NCBI RefSeq assembly: GCF_009674485.1
Contig: NZ_WKJJ01000009.1
Location: 124,001-188,000, forward strand
DNA: 64,000 bases
Direction of reading: 5' to 3'
Source: Pseudoduganella rivuli
GTDB taxonomy: Bacteria; Pseudomonadota; Gammaproteobacteria; Burkholderiales; Burkholderiaceae_D
Of the stretch, positions 18,604 to 28,200 are shown piece after piece. A model generated the notes under the pieces. It had not been told where the DNA came from. It made no database searches and was given only the letters and a program-made list of their open reading frames with translations. Position numbers and translations under genes: made by a program. The stretch's first letter is position 1. The number at the start of each line of letters is the position of its first letter.

Positions 18604-19672
18604 GGTGCGGCTCTCCCAGTCGGCCGGGATTGAAAATGCCATCCGGATCGAATGCCTGCTTCATGCGCCGGTTCAGCAGCGCCAGAGCAGATGCTGGCGG
18701 GTGAAATGGCGGCACGGATTTATCGACGGAACGGAACAGCGTGGCGTGGCCGCCGGACGCCGCCGCGGTGCGGCGGATGTCGCCGGCGCGCGAAGCGTCC
18801 GCATGCAGCCAGCGCTGGCCGCCACCCCACTCGATCAGCGACCGGCCTTTCAAAATAATGGCGCTGGCATGGGGCGGTACTGCCATGCGCCACAAGTGCG
18901 GCGTATCGAAAAACGCATGCGTGTGGTCGCGCAGGCTTGCCCACAGCGCTTGCGCATCATGCTGTGGCATGACGGATGCCTGCGCGGCGGCGCCCAGCTT
19001 GTTCACCGCTGCCGCCACCGCGCTTTCCGCGCCGGACAGGCGCACCGACAGCACGCCGTCATGCCAGCAACTGGCCGACAGCGGCAGCGGCTGGCCGGCC
19101 CATTCATTCAGCGTACGCAGCGCGGCGATTTCATCCAGCGGTATTTGCACCGTGGCTTCCCGCACGGGCAGCGGCAATACCTTCAGCGATACTTCCGCGA
19201 TCAGGCCCAGCGTCCCCATGGAACCGGCCAGCAGCCGCGAGACGTCATAACCGGCCACGTTCTTCATGACCTGGCCGCCAAAGTTCAGCACCTCGCCCGC
19301 GCCATTGACCAGTTTTGCTCCCAGCACGAAATCGCGCACACTGCCTGCCGCCATGCGGCGCGGCCCCGACAAGCCCGCCGCCACCACGCCGCCAATCGTC
19401 GACGCCGGGCCGAAACGGGGTGGCTCGAACGCCAGCATTTGCCCCTGCCGCGCCAGCAGCGCCTCGATGTCAGCCAGCGGCGTGCCGCAGCGCGCCGTGA
19501 TCACCAGTTCCGACGGTTCGTAGTCCACCACCCCGGCATGCGCCGACGTATCGAGCACGTCGCCGACAGGTTCGCCGCCATACCAATCCTTGGTGCCGCC
19601 GCCACGGATGCGCAGCGGCGTCTTGCGGGCTGCGGCCTGGCGGACCTGGTCGCGGAAGAGTTCCAGCATCAT
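18593..19672 (-). CDS. glcE: Glycolate oxidase FAD-binding subunit GlcE
   Basis: Second FAD-binding (PCMH-type) subunit of the glycolate dehydrogenase complex. The N-terminal half carries the FAD-binding pattern RIRGGGTKDWYG and GGVVAAGLSGPRRMAAGSVRDFVLG, and the C-terminus ends FDPDGIFNPGRL as in this enzyme class. Length 359 aa is normal for GlcE. It sits between glcD (7-bp gap) and glcF (overlap) in the standard D-E-F order. Confidence 0.95.
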   Translation of the reverse strand: MMLELFRDQVRQAAARKTPLRIRGGGTKDWYGGEPVGDVLDTSAHAGVVDYEPSELVITARCGTPLADIEALLARQGQMLAFEPPRFGPASTIGGVVAAGLSGPRRMAAGSVRDFVLGAKLVNGAGEVLNFGGQVMKNVAGYDVSRLLAGSMGTLGLIAEVSLKVLPLPVREATVQIPLDEIAALRTLNEWAGQPLPLSASCWHDGVLSVRLSGAESAVAAAVNKLGAAAQASVMPQHDAQALWASLRDHTHAFFDTPHLWRMAVPPHASAIILKGRSLIEWGGGQRWLHADASRAGDIRRTAAASGGHATLFRSVDKSVPPFHPPASALALLNRRMKQAFDPDGIFNPGRLGEPHHAN

Positions 19673-19679
19673 GCTTCCT

Positions 19680-21164
19680 TTAAAAACGGGGCAATTCCGG
19701 GTGCGGCAAGACGCCGCCCGTCACGCGCATCTTGCCGAATTCCGCGCAGCGGTTCAGTGTCGGGATGGCCTTGTCCGGATTCAGCAGCGACAGTGGATCG
19801 AAGGCGCGCTTCAGCGCAAAGAATGCCTGCAATTCCTCGGCCGTGAATTGCACGCACATGGAATCGATTTTCTCGATGCCGACGCCATGCTCGCCCGTGA
19901 TGGTGCCGCCCACTTCCACGCACAGCGCGAGGATGTCGGCGCCGAACGCTTCGGCGCGGCGCAGTTCGTCCGGCTGGTTCGCATCGAACAGGATCAGCGG
20001 GTGCAAATTGCCGTCGCCCGCATGGAACACGTTGGCGCAGCGCAGCCCATACTTGTGTTCCATGGCTTCGATTCCTTTCAGCACGCGGGCCAGGTGCTTG
20101 CGGGGGATGGTGCCATCCATGCAGTAATAGTCCGGTGAAATGCGGCCGGCGGCGGGGAAGGCATTCTTGCGGCCGGACCAGAATTTCAGCCGTTCCGCTT
20201 CACTGCCTGAAACGGCAATCGCACCCGCCCCCGCCGCGCGCAGCACGGCGGACATGCGCGCAATTTCCTCTTCGACTTCGTCAGCCGTGCCATCGGCTTC
20301 GCACAGAAGGATGGCGGCAGCTTCCGTGTCATAGCCTGCCTTCACGAACGGCTCCACCATGCGCGACGACGTGCGGTCCATCATTTCCAGCCCGGCCGGG
20401 ATGATGCCGGCGGCAATCACCTCCGCCACCGCATTGCCGCCCCGGGTGACGTCATCGAACGACGCCATGATGACGCGGGCGGCGGCGGGTTTCGGCACCA
20501 GTTTGACCGTCACTTCCAGCACGATGCCCAGCATACCCTCGGAACCGATAAAGGCCGCCAGCAAATCCAGTCCCGGCGCATCGGGCGCCGCGCTCCCTAA
20601 TTCAACAATATCGCCCTCGATGGTGGCGATCCGCACGCGCAGCACGTTGTGCACGGTCAGGCCATATTTGAGGCAATGCACGCCGCCCGAGTTTTCCGCC
20701 ACATTGCCGCCGATGGTGCAGGCGATTTGCGAGGACGGATCGGGCGCGTAATACAGGCCGTGCGGCGCCGCCGCCTCGGAAATGGCGAGATTGCGCACGC
20801 CGGGCTGCACCACGGCGGTGCGGGAATAGGCGTCGAGCCGCACGATCCTGTTCATGCGCGCGGTGGACAGCACGACGCCATCGGCAATCGGCATGGCGCC
20901 GCCGGACAGCCCCGTCCCCGCGCCGCGCGGCACGATGGGAACGTGCAGGCGGCGGCACACGTCCAGCACCGCCAGCACCTGTTCTTCATTGGCGGGCAGC
21001 ACGACGATCATCGGCAACTGGCGATAAGCGGACAAGCCGTCGCATTCGTACGGCCGGGTATCTTCCGGCGCGCTGAGGATGGATGTGGGCGGCAGCACGG
21101 CATGCAGCGCTGCGGCAACTTGTTGCCGGCGTTCGGCAATCACTTCGTCAGGGTAGGCGGGCAT
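19680..21164 (-). CDS. glcD: Glycolate oxidase subunit GlcD (FAD-linked)
   Basis: Catalytic FAD subunit oxidising glycolate (or D-lactate) to glyoxylate. The FAD-binding PCMH domain (about residues 55-230; VPRGAGTGLSGGAMP, CTIGGNVAENSGGVHCLKYG) is followed by the FAD-oxidase C-terminal domain with NVFHAGDGNLHP and TGEHGVG near residues 380-430. Length 494 aa. It is the first gene of glcDEF, divergent from the adenosyltransferase gene across 80 bp. No glcC regulator, permease or malate synthase is adjacent. Confidence 0.95.
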   Translation of the reverse strand: MPAYPDEVIAERRQQVAAALHAVLPPTSILSAPEDTRPYECDGLSAYRQLPMIVVLPANEEQVLAVLDVCRRLHVPIVPRGAGTGLSGGAMPIADGVVLSTARMNRIVRLDAYSRTAVVQPGVRNLAISEAAAPHGLYYAPDPSSQIACTIGGNVAENSGGVHCLKYGLTVHNVLRVRIATIEGDIVELGSAAPDAPGLDLLAAFIGSEGMLGIVLEVTVKLVPKPAAARVIMASFDDVTRGGNAVAEVIAAGIIPAGLEMMDRTSSRMVEPFVKAGYDTEAAAILLCEADGTADEVEEEIARMSAVLRAAGAGAIAVSGSEAERLKFWSGRKNAFPAAGRISPDYYCMDGTIPRKHLARVLKGIEAMEHKYGLRCANVFHAGDGNLHPLILFDANQPDELRRAEAFGADILALCVEVGGTITGEHGVGIEKIDSMCVQFTAEELQAFFALKRAFDPLSLLNPDKAIPTLNRCAEFGKMRVTGGVLPHPELPRF

Positions 21165-21244
21165 ATACTTATTTTATGTGCAAACCGGCTATTTGTCGTA
21201 TCCTGCCGGGATTCATAACGAACGACCAACGCGGAGAACATACC

Positions 21245-21877
21245 ATGGGCAACCGCCTTTCAAAGATCGCCACCCGTACGGGGGACAACGGCACCACGGG
21301 CCTGGGCGACGGCACCCGCACCGACAAGGACAGCGTGCGCATTTGCGCCATCGGTGACGTGGATGAGTTGAATTCGCATATCGGCCTGCTGCTGTCGGAA
21401 GACATGCCGGACGACATGCGCGATGAACTGGTCGGCGTGCAGCACGACTTGTTCGACCTGGGCGGTGAACTGTGCATTCCCGGCTACCAGATGATCAAGG
21501 AAGAGCACGTGGAAAAGCTGGACGGTTTGCTGGCCAAGCACAATGCCACGCTGCCGGCGCTGACGGAATTCATCCTGCCGGCCGGTTCGCGCGCCGCCTC
21601 GCTAGCCCACGTGTGCCGCACCATCTGCCGCCGCGCGGAGCGCAGCATCGTCACGCTGGGCAAGACGGAAACCATCCATGACCACCCGCGCCAGTACGTC
21701 AACCGCCTGTCGGACCTGATGTTCGTGCTGGCCCGCGTGCTGAACCGCTTTGCCGGCGGCGGCGACGTGCTGTGGCAGCACGAGCGCAAATCGCGCAAGG
21801 AAACCAAGGCGGAATACGCCGCTAAAGCGGAAGCAGCGGCGGCCGAGGCTGCGGCGGACGCTGCGGACGAGGAATAA
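21245..21877 (+). CDS. PduO-type cob(I)alamin adenosyltransferase
   Basis: Transfers the adenosyl group from ATP to cob(I)alamin, making coenzyme B12. The N-terminal ATP-binding motif is IATRTGDNGTTGLGDGTR (residues 7-24) and the conserved RRAERSIVTL helix lies near residue 133. The ATG at 21245 has a GGAG motif upstream; the longer open frame has no family sequence. The 210-aa protein carries a C-terminal tail of about 25 residues of Ala, Glu and Lys (KAEAAAAEAAADAADEE) beyond the usual fold. No B12-dependent enzyme is nearby. Confidence 0.94.
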   Translation: MGNRLSKIATRTGDNGTTGLGDGTRTDKDSVRICAIGDVDELNSHIGLLLSEDMPDDMRDELVGVQHDLFDLGGELCIPGYQMIKEEHVEKLDGLLAKHNATLPALTEFILPAGSRAASLAHVCRTICRRAERSIVTLGKTETIHDHPRQYVNRLSDLMFVLARVLNRFAGGGDVLWQHERKSRKETKAEYAAKAEAAAAEAAADAADEE

Positions 21878-21914
21878 TTACGGTTCGAGCAGCCGCGCCA
21901 TGCCGCGCGATGGT

Positions 21915-22475
21915 TCAAAACACCACGGCAGGCGACGCCTGGTCCGGTTTCACCCATACCTGGGCCGGGCGGTACGACACCACCAGCACATCGCGGAATT
22001 CGGCGGGGAATTGCATTCTCAAAGAATGGAAATCCTCGCCGGCAGCCAGTTCCGCCCGCACTTCCAGCGGCGCCTCGTGACTGTGGCCGCCCTGCGTGCG
22101 CACCAGCAGCATGGCCCGCTCGCGCAGCTTTTGCTGCACCTGCGCAGCAGCCGGCCATTGCCAGCCACGGAATGCCACAGGCAGACCCGCTTTCAGCGTG
22201 GCGCGCGTGCCCTGTTCGAATTTGCGGTGCGCGCCGTCGAGCGCCTGCTGGAATTGCGCGGCCGGCATGGTGGCGTGGGTCAGCATGAATTCCTCGAACG
22301 GGCGGCCCGGCGCCAGCGCCTGGTGCAGCGCCGCCGCATAGTCGAGGTACAAGGTCAGCGCCAGGTGGCCGCCATCGCGCAGCACCAGCGTGGCGCGGTT
22401 CGCTTCCATTTCATGCGCGTGGCACGGAGCCAGTCCGGCCAGGCCGAGTACGACCGCTGCGATCCACTGCTTCAT
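21915..22475 (-). CDS. Exported protein of unknown function, coupled to the YHYH lipoprotein
   Basis: Not recognised at family level. A 186-residue protein with a clear signal peptide MKQWIAAVVLGLAGLAPCHA followed by HEMEANRATLVLRDGGHLALTLYLDYAAAL. The mature part is probably periplasmic, soluble and mostly beta with one helix; a short GGHSHEA stretch could bind metal. Its ATG overlaps the stop of the upstream lipoprotein gene by one base (TAATG), so the two proteins are made together and probably act together. Function unknown. Confidence 0.75.
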   Translation of the reverse strand: MKQWIAAVVLGLAGLAPCHAHEMEANRATLVLRDGGHLALTLYLDYAAALHQALAPGRPFEEFMLTHATMPAAQFQQALDGAHRKFEQGTRATLKAGLPVAFRGWQWPAAAQVQQKLRERAMLLVRTQGGHSHEAPLEVRAELAAGEDFHSLRMQFPAEFRDVLVVSYRPAQVWVKPDQASPAVVF

Positions 22476-24826
22476 TAAAACGCCCTGCAATCGTTTTCTG
22501 TGGCGGTCTGCACGCCATTGGTCTTGAAGACGAACGTCCAGCACAGGTTACTGGTGCGGGTGTACAGGATCTGGTATTTGTTCGTGCCCTGCTCCCACTC
22601 CAGCGTGGTGGTGCCGCCGATCGCCAGGCTGGTTGGCGACGCGTTCAGTGACATGTTGAACACGCCGGAACCGCCGCCCGGCCCCTTGGGATTGTGCAGC
22701 ACGGCGAATTTGGCGCCCTGCCCCGCCAGGTCCGGGCTTGGCGTGCCGCGGAAGCACGACAGGATGTACGGGCTGGTATCGGTCGCGTGGTAGGCGTAGC
22801 CCGCCGGCGCATTCTGGTGCGTCAATGTATTGCCGCCGCAGACGGCGTCGCGGGTGGCTGTGGTGCCGTCCGGATTGTTGTAGCCGAAGATGGCGAAACC
22901 ATCGAGCGCCCAGCCGATCGGGTGGGTATCCCAGTAACTGGACGACTGATCAGCCATCATGCACACGGGCGCCGCATGGTAGTGGTAATCGTCGGCGCGG
23001 CCCGCATGGCCATTGCAGATATCCAGTTCGCCCTGCACCTTGGTGTCGCCGCCGCCGGTCGCCGTATCGCAGCCGCCCTGCTTGCACGGGTTGAAGATGG
23101 GGATGCCGTTAATCGCCAGGCCGATCGGGCCGTCGACCGCCGTCGTGGTGCTGGCGGCAATGGCGGGGTTCAGCGGGATCTTCCACGCATTCGAGCCGGT
23201 GAAGTTTTGCGCGGTCGGCACTTGCAGGATGGTTTGCGTAATCCCTTTCATCATCGGGTGCGCGGTCTGGATGCCGTACGTGCTGAAGTACGCATAGGTT
23301 TCATCGCACGTGATGCCCAGGCTGTTGGCTTTTTCATAGGGGCCGATGGCGCGTTTCATGGACAGGCAATTCAACGTGGCCTGGGTGCGGGTATTGAGCA
23401 GGTTCAGCGTCGCGGTTTTCAGCGTGACGGAGGACAGCGCCTGCGTCAGCACGCTGCCCGTGACCTGGCTGGCCGTGTACGCCGACAGGTTGGGCGCGGC
23501 CGATACCGCATACACGGTGAACGTATAGGTTTTCGTGCCGGCGCCGGACGAGCATGGCGCGGCATAGCCCAGGCCTGCCCCATCGTCGGCAAAGCCCAGC
23601 GTGCCGACACCGCTGCTGCCCACGGCCAGGCTGGTGGTGGACGCCGGGATGTTATACAGCAGCCAGTTGTATTTGACGCTGCCCGGGCCTGGAATCGTGC
23701 TCATGACGATGGCATAGCCCTGGGTGCCGGACGGCGCGCCGCTCCATGCCAGCGGCGGCGACTTGCTGGTGCCGTCGCACGTGTACGTGTTCGGCATGGT
23801 GGCGCCTTCCGCGCCCGCTGCCGACGTGACGGTAAAGCTTGACGTGCCGGCGCCCGCCGCAGGCGTCACGCTGACGCTGGCCGACGCCGCGCCGGCGCCC
23901 ACGGCATTGCTGGCCGTGACAGTGCACGCATAGGTGGCGCCGTTGGTCAGCCCCGTGACGGCCAGCGGGCTGGCGGTGCCCTGCGCGGTGATGGCCGCCG
24001 AGCCGGCAGTGCCGGTCGTGCACGATGCGGTATAGCCGGTGACAGGCGAGCTGCCATCCTGCGCAGGCGCCGTGAACGCGATACTGGCGCTGCCATTGCC
24101 CGCCGTGGCGGCGCCGATCTGCGGCGCACCCGGCACGCTGCCGGCGGGTTTCGCGATGGGGGTGTAAGCGATGCCGTTGCGAATGGCGGGCAGTACGCGT
24201 GCAGTGTTTTCCGGGCCTTCGCTGAAGTATTGCAGCACGTCCGGCACGTCCGTGGCTTTACTGTCGAGGATATCAGTCCAGTATTTCGCCCCGGCCGCAT
24301 CGGGCGCGCGCTGCAGCACATTCTGGTAAAACGCCGTCACCAGCGCCGCATTGGTGGGCTTGTCGCCATACAGCGTTTTCGATTCCTTATCGGACAGGAA
24401 ACTGGCCGCCACTTCGCGCAAGCTGGCGCCCCGGTTCATCACGTCGATCCAGTAGCCCAGGCCCGCGCCATCGGGCACGCGGTTGAAGGCCGCCTGGTAC
24501 AGCCGGTATGCCTTGCCGGCATTGCCCGTCACATCGAACGAGACGGTGGCGTCGGAAAACTGCAGCAGCTGGCTGCTGGTGGCCGAGACGGATGCGCCGC
24601 CATTGACGGCGGTGACGAGAAAGCCGGATCCTTCGGCCGTGATGGTGTAGTCGCTGCGCTTGCCGGAAAACGTCAACGTGGCGGCCGCTGCGGCCGTGGG
24701 ATCCGCTTTTACCGGCTCGGTCGACGGCGCCGCCCCCATCGCCAGCCGCTGTGGGCTGCCAGGATCACTGCCACCGCAGCCAGCCAGGCCGGCCGCTACC
24801 AGTACCGACAGCCAAATCGCACGCAT
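22475..24826 (-). CDS. Multidomain lipoprotein: DUF4214, fibronectin III, PEBP-like and YHYH domains
   Basis: A 783-residue lipoprotein (lipobox LAGC, Cys17). Visible order: DUF4214-like repeats (about 100-210; YQAAFNRVPDGAGLGYW and FYQNVLQRAPDAAGAKYW); a fibronectin type III-like segment (about 230-320; ending VSVTPAAG); a YbhB/PEBP-like domain (about 330-470; YTCDGTSKSPPLAWSG); then a YHYH domain (about 480-720) with its signature HAGRADDYHYHAAP and several Cys that could form disulfides. A short C-terminal beta segment ends ENDCRAF. Expected location is the outer membrane or periplasm. The role of the combination is unknown; PEBP domains bind anionic or phosphorylated ligands. Confidence 0.85.
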   Translation of the reverse strand: MRAIWLSVLVAAGLAGCGGSDPGSPQRLAMGAAPSTEPVKADPTAAAAATLTFSGKRSDYTITAEGSGFLVTAVNGGASVSATSSQLLQFSDATVSFDVTGNAGKAYRLYQAAFNRVPDGAGLGYWIDVMNRGASLREVAASFLSDKESKTLYGDKPTNAALVTAFYQNVLQRAPDAAGAKYWTDILDSKATDVPDVLQYFSEGPENTARVLPAIRNGIAYTPIAKPAGSVPGAPQIGAATAGNGSASIAFTAPAQDGSSPVTGYTASCTTGTAGSAAITAQGTASPLAVTGLTNGATYACTVTASNAVGAGAASASVSVTPAAGAGTSSFTVTSAAGAEGATMPNTYTCDGTSKSPPLAWSGAPSGTQGYAIVMSTIPGPGSVKYNWLLYNIPASTTSLAVGSSGVGTLGFADDGAGLGYAAPCSSGAGTKTYTFTVYAVSAAPNLSAYTASQVTGSVLTQALSSVTLKTATLNLLNTRTQATLNCLSMKRAIGPYEKANSLGITCDETYAYFSTYGIQTAHPMMKGITQTILQVPTAQNFTGSNAWKIPLNPAIAASTTTAVDGPIGLAINGIPIFNPCKQGGCDTATGGGDTKVQGELDICNGHAGRADDYHYHAAPVCMMADQSSSYWDTHPIGWALDGFAIFGYNNPDGTTATRDAVCGGNTLTHQNAPAGYAYHATDTSPYILSCFRGTPSPDLAGQGAKFAVLHNPKGPGGGSGVFNMSLNASPTSLAIGGTTTLEWEQGTNKYQILYTRTSNLCWTFVFKTNGVQTATENDCRAF

Positions 24827-24875
24827 AACTCGTCCTCCGCATTGGTCGAACGGACATTATCACGTGCAATTGTGG

Positions 24876-24914
24876 AAAAAATAGGGAGTCGCGCGGATAC
24901 ATTGGCATCCGCGC
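24876..24914 (-). terminator. Rho-independent terminator of xseB-ispA-dxs
   Basis: On the minus strand, downstream of dxs, GCGCGGAT and ATCCGCGC form an 8-bp perfect stem with an 8-base loop, followed after a short gap by a run of six T. It separates the dxs operon from the YHYH lipoprotein gene. Confidence 0.75.
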
Positions 24915-24934
24915 AACACCTGTGAGGCTGAAAA

Positions 24935-26821
24935 TCAGCCGTTGTTGACGACCAGCCGCGGTTCGTCGGAACCGGTCAGCGTGCTGCCGAAGCGGGCCTT
25001 GATGGCTGCGGCGATGCCGTTGGCGTCCAGGCCGGCCAGCGACAGCAGCTTGGCTGGATCGCCGTGGTCGATGAACTTGTCCGGCAAGCCCAGCATCAAT
25101 ACCGGCTTGACGATAGCCTCAAGCGCCAGCGCTTCCGCCACGGCGGCGCCCGCGCCACCCATGATGCAGCCCTCTTCCACCGTCACCAGCACGTCATGGG
25201 TGGCGGCCAGCAGCTTGACCAGTTCCACGTCCAGCGGCTTCACGAAACGCATGTTGGCCACGGTTGCATCGAGCTGCCCGGCAGCGCCCACGCTTGGCGC
25301 CACCATCGAGCCAAACGCCAGGATGGCTATCTTCTTGCCCTGGCGCTTGATTTCACCCTTGCCGATTTCCATGCTGGTCAGCGCCGGTTCGATCGCCGCG
25401 CCGATGCCGGCGCCGCGCGGATAACGCACCGCCGCCGGGCCCTGGTAGTGGTATCCGGTGGTCAGCATCTGGCGGCATTCGTTTTCATCGGATGGCGCCA
25501 TCACCACCATGTTCGGGATGCAGCGCAGGTACGCCAGGTCGTAGTTGCCGGCGTGCGTGGCGCCGTCGGCGCCCACCAGGCCCGCGCGGTCCAGCGCAAA
25601 CGTCACGTCCAGGTTTTGCAGCGCCACGTCGTGGATCAGCTGGTCGTAGGCGCGTTGCAGGAAGGTCGAATAAATCGCCACCACCGGCTTCAAGCCTTCG
25701 CAAGCCAGGCCCGCGCCAAACGTCACGGCGTGCTGCTCGGCGATGCCGACGTCGAAGTAGCGGTCCGGGTTTTCCTTTTCGAAGCGTACCATGCCGGAAC
25801 CTTCGCGCATGGCGGGCGTGATGCCGACCAGGCGCTTGTCCTGTTTCGCCATGTCGCACAGCCAGTTGCCGAATACTTCCGTGTACGTGATCTTGGCCGG
25901 CGCCGTCGATGGCTTGATACCTTCGGCCGGATTGAATTTGCCGGTGCCGTGGTACAGGATCGGCTCCGCCTCGGCCAGCTTGTAGCCCTGCCCTTTTTTC
26001 GTCACCACGTGCAGGAATTGCGGGCCCTTGAGCTTCTTGATGTTTTCCAGCGTCGGGATCAGCGATTCCAGGTCGTGGCCATCGATCGGGCCGATATAGT
26101 TGAAACCGAATTCCTCGAACATCGTGGCCGGCACCACCATGCCCTTCGCGTGTTCCTCGAAGCGCTTGGCCAGTTCCAGCATGGGGGCCGGCAGCACCGA
26201 CTTGCCCACGTTTTTCGCGGCCGCGTAAAACTGGCCCGACATCAGGCGCGCCAGGTAGCGGTTCAATGCGCCCACCGGCGGCGAAATCGACATGTCGTTG
26301 TCGTTCAAAATGACCAGCAGATTCAGGTCTTCCTGCACGCCCGCATTGTTCAGCGCTTCAAACGCCATGCCGGCCGTCATCGAGCCATCGCCGATCACGG
26401 CGATCGCGTGGCGGTGCTCGCCCTTGATCTTGGCTGCCTGCGCCATGCCCAGCGCGGCGGAAATCGACGTCGACGAGTGGGCGGTGCCGAACGTGTCGTA
26501 TTCGCTTTCCACGCGGCGCGGGAAGCCGGAAATGCCATCCATCTGGCGCAGCGTGTGCATCTGCTTGCGGCGGCCCGTCAGGATCTTGTGCGAATACGTT
26601 TGATGGCCCACGTCCCACACGATGCGGTCGTACGGCGTATTGAACACGTAGTGCAGCGCGACCGTCAGTTCCACGGTGCCCAGGTTGGACGACAAATGGC
26701 CGCCCGTCTTCGATACGCTGTCGAGCAGGTAATTGCGCAGTTCATGCGCCAGCGGCGTCAGTTGGTGACGCGCCAGTTTGCGCACGTCCGCCGGGTCATC
26801 GATATTGTCTAGCAAGTTCAT
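24935..26821 (-). CDS. dxs: 1-deoxy-D-xylulose-5-phosphate synthase
   Basis: Thiamin diphosphate-dependent first enzyme of the MEP isoprenoid pathway, condensing pyruvate and glyceraldehyde 3-phosphate. The ThDP-binding motif GDGSMTAGMAFEALNNAG...NDN is near residues 143-175, and the pyrimidine-binding region YFDVGIAEQHAVTFGAGLA near 357-375. Length 628 aa is typical. The start codon directly abuts the ispA stop. The operon places chain-building (ispA) beside precursor supply (dxs), and both draw on the thiamin made by the thi operon at 58-63 kb. Confidence 0.98.
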   Translation of the reverse strand: MNLLDNIDDPADVRKLARHQLTPLAHELRNYLLDSVSKTGGHLSSNLGTVELTVALHYVFNTPYDRIVWDVGHQTYSHKILTGRRKQMHTLRQMDGISGFPRRVESEYDTFGTAHSSTSISAALGMAQAAKIKGEHRHAIAVIGDGSMTAGMAFEALNNAGVQEDLNLLVILNDNDMSISPPVGALNRYLARLMSGQFYAAAKNVGKSVLPAPMLELAKRFEEHAKGMVVPATMFEEFGFNYIGPIDGHDLESLIPTLENIKKLKGPQFLHVVTKKGQGYKLAEAEPILYHGTGKFNPAEGIKPSTAPAKITYTEVFGNWLCDMAKQDKRLVGITPAMREGSGMVRFEKENPDRYFDVGIAEQHAVTFGAGLACEGLKPVVAIYSTFLQRAYDQLIHDVALQNLDVTFALDRAGLVGADGATHAGNYDLAYLRCIPNMVVMAPSDENECRQMLTTGYHYQGPAAVRYPRGAGIGAAIEPALTSMEIGKGEIKRQGKKIAILAFGSMVAPSVGAAGQLDATVANMRFVKPLDVELVKLLAATHDVLVTVEEGCIMGGAGAAVAEALALEAIVKPVLMLGLPDKFIDHGDPAKLLSLAGLDANGIAAAIKARFGSTLTGSDEPRLVVNNG

Positions 26822-27709
26822 TTAAGCCTTCCGCTGCACGATCAGGTCCGCCAGTTCGCGTAACCGCAGTGCCTTGTCTCCAAATGGCGCCAGCGCCGCA
26901 TGCGCTTCCTGCCGAAGTTTTTCCGCCAGCGCGCGCGATGGCTCCAGGCCCAGGATCGATACGTACGTGGGTTTGTTGTCGGCCGCATCCTTGCCCGCCG
27001 TTTTACCCAGCGTGGCCGAATCGGCCGTCGCGTCCAGCACGTCGTCCACCACCTGGAACGCCAGGCCGATGGCGCGCGCGTACACGTTCAGCGCCGTCAT
27101 TTCGTCATCGGACAAATCCTTGCCGGCCAGTGCGCCCAGCACCACCGACGCGCGCAGCAAGGCGCCGGTTTTCAACTGGTGCATGCGCTCCAACTGCTCC
27201 AACGACAAACTGATGCCGACACTGTCCAGGTCGATCGCCTGGCCGCCGCACATCCCGGCCGAACCGGCCGCGTGGGCCAGCAGGCGCAACATCTGCACCT
27301 GGCGCGCCGAAGGCAAAGTCGCCTCAGCCAATACCAGGAAAGCCTGTGCCTGCAACGCATCGCCCACCAGCAGCGCGGTGGCGTCGTCATAGGCTACGTG
27401 CACCGTGGGTTTGCCGCGGCGCAGTTCATCATCATCCATGCACGGCATATCGTCGTGCACCAGCGAATACGCGTGGATCATTTCCACTGCCGCCGCAGCG
27501 CGCGACAGCACGGCGCTGTCGGCGCCGGACAATTCGCCTGCCGCATACACCAGCAGCGGACGCACGCGCTTGCCGCCGCCCAGCAGCGCATAGCGCATTG
27601 CCTCATGCAGTTTGGACGGCTCCGTGCCGGCGGCAGGCAGGTAGCCGTTCATGTCGGCTTCCATGCCGGCCTGGATGGTTTTCATCCAGTCCTGGAACGT
27701 GGCGCTCAT
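26822..27709 (-). CDS. ispA: Farnesyl diphosphate synthase (polyprenyl synthetase)
   Basis: Builds C15 farnesyl diphosphate from IPP and DMAPP. The first aspartate-rich motif DDMPCMDDDELRRGKPTVH lies near residues 92-110 and the second, QVVDDVLD, near 216-223. Length 295 aa fits short-chain bacterial synthases. The stop abuts dxs and the start overlaps xseB by 4 bp, the common xseB-ispA-dxs order. Confidence 0.97.
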   Translation of the reverse strand: MSATFQDWMKTIQAGMEADMNGYLPAAGTEPSKLHEAMRYALLGGGKRVRPLLVYAAGELSGADSAVLSRAAAAVEMIHAYSLVHDDMPCMDDDELRRGKPTVHVAYDDATALLVGDALQAQAFLVLAEATLPSARQVQMLRLLAHAAGSAGMCGGQAIDLDSVGISLSLEQLERMHQLKTGALLRASVVLGALAGKDLSDDEMTALNVYARAIGLAFQVVDDVLDATADSATLGKTAGKDAADNKPTYVSILGLEPSRALAEKLRQEAHAALAPFGDKALRLRELADLIVQRKA

Positions 27710-27960
27710 GCCTGCACCTCATCAGCAAACGGTTTCAGCATATCGCCTTCCAGAATTTTCACTTGCGACTCGACCTTATCGAGTTGACCTGCACAATATT
27801 TCACCAGTTCCGAGCCGCGCGCATAGGCCGCAACCGACGCCTCCAGCGGCAATTGCCCCGATTCCATTTGCGTCACCAGGGCCGCCAGTTCCGCCATCGC
27901 CTCTTCAAACGAGGCTGGCGCGGCGGGCGGGGCGGGATCGGGATTCAGTTTTTTAGACAT
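27706..27960 (-). CDS. xseB: Exodeoxyribonuclease VII small subunit
   Basis: Small subunit that partners XseA to degrade single-stranded DNA. The 84-residue protein has the conserved core FEEAMAELAALVTQMESGQLPLEASVAAYARGSEL...C. The start at 27960 has no strong Shine-Dalgarno sequence. First gene of the xseB-ispA-dxs operon, with ATGA coupling to ispA. xseA is not in the window. Confidence 0.95.
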   Translation of the reverse strand: MSKKLNPDPAPPAAPASFEEAMAELAALVTQMESGQLPLEASVAAYARGSELVKYCAGQLDKVESQVKILEGDMLKPFADEVQA

Positions 27961-28002
27961 AAGCTTTTAATCAATATGGCCAGGCAGTCAGCCCGCCGGC
28001 GC

Positions 28003-28032
28003 AGTGTAGCCCGTTATTTTAGAACAATCCAA
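28003..28032 (-). promoter_or_regulatory. Sigma70-type promoter of xseB-ispA-dxs
   Basis: Minus-strand TTGGAT (28032-28027), an 18-bp spacer and TACACT (28008-28003), 43 bp before the xseB start codon. Confidence 0.5.
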
Positions 28033-28194
28033 CGAATGAGGTTGGAAATTGCCACTTGCACCACAGTCCGTAGCAGGGATATTTGTTGCTTTAATGACTA
28101 ATAATTTGCAGCAACACCACGTTACCCCCCAAGGTTCCCCCCGCTATCAGGGGAATTATTGCATCAACTCATCGTCCTTACCCCCATTTCACGG

Positions 28195-28200
28195 TATAAT
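28195..28200 (+). promoter_or_regulatory. Candidate -10 element for the Rieske oxygenase gene
   Basis: A perfect TATAAT about 98 bp before the start codon. No good -35 lies at 15-19 bp, so activation by a regulator is possible. The resulting 5' leader would be about 90 bases and holds no recognised structure. Confidence 0.4.
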
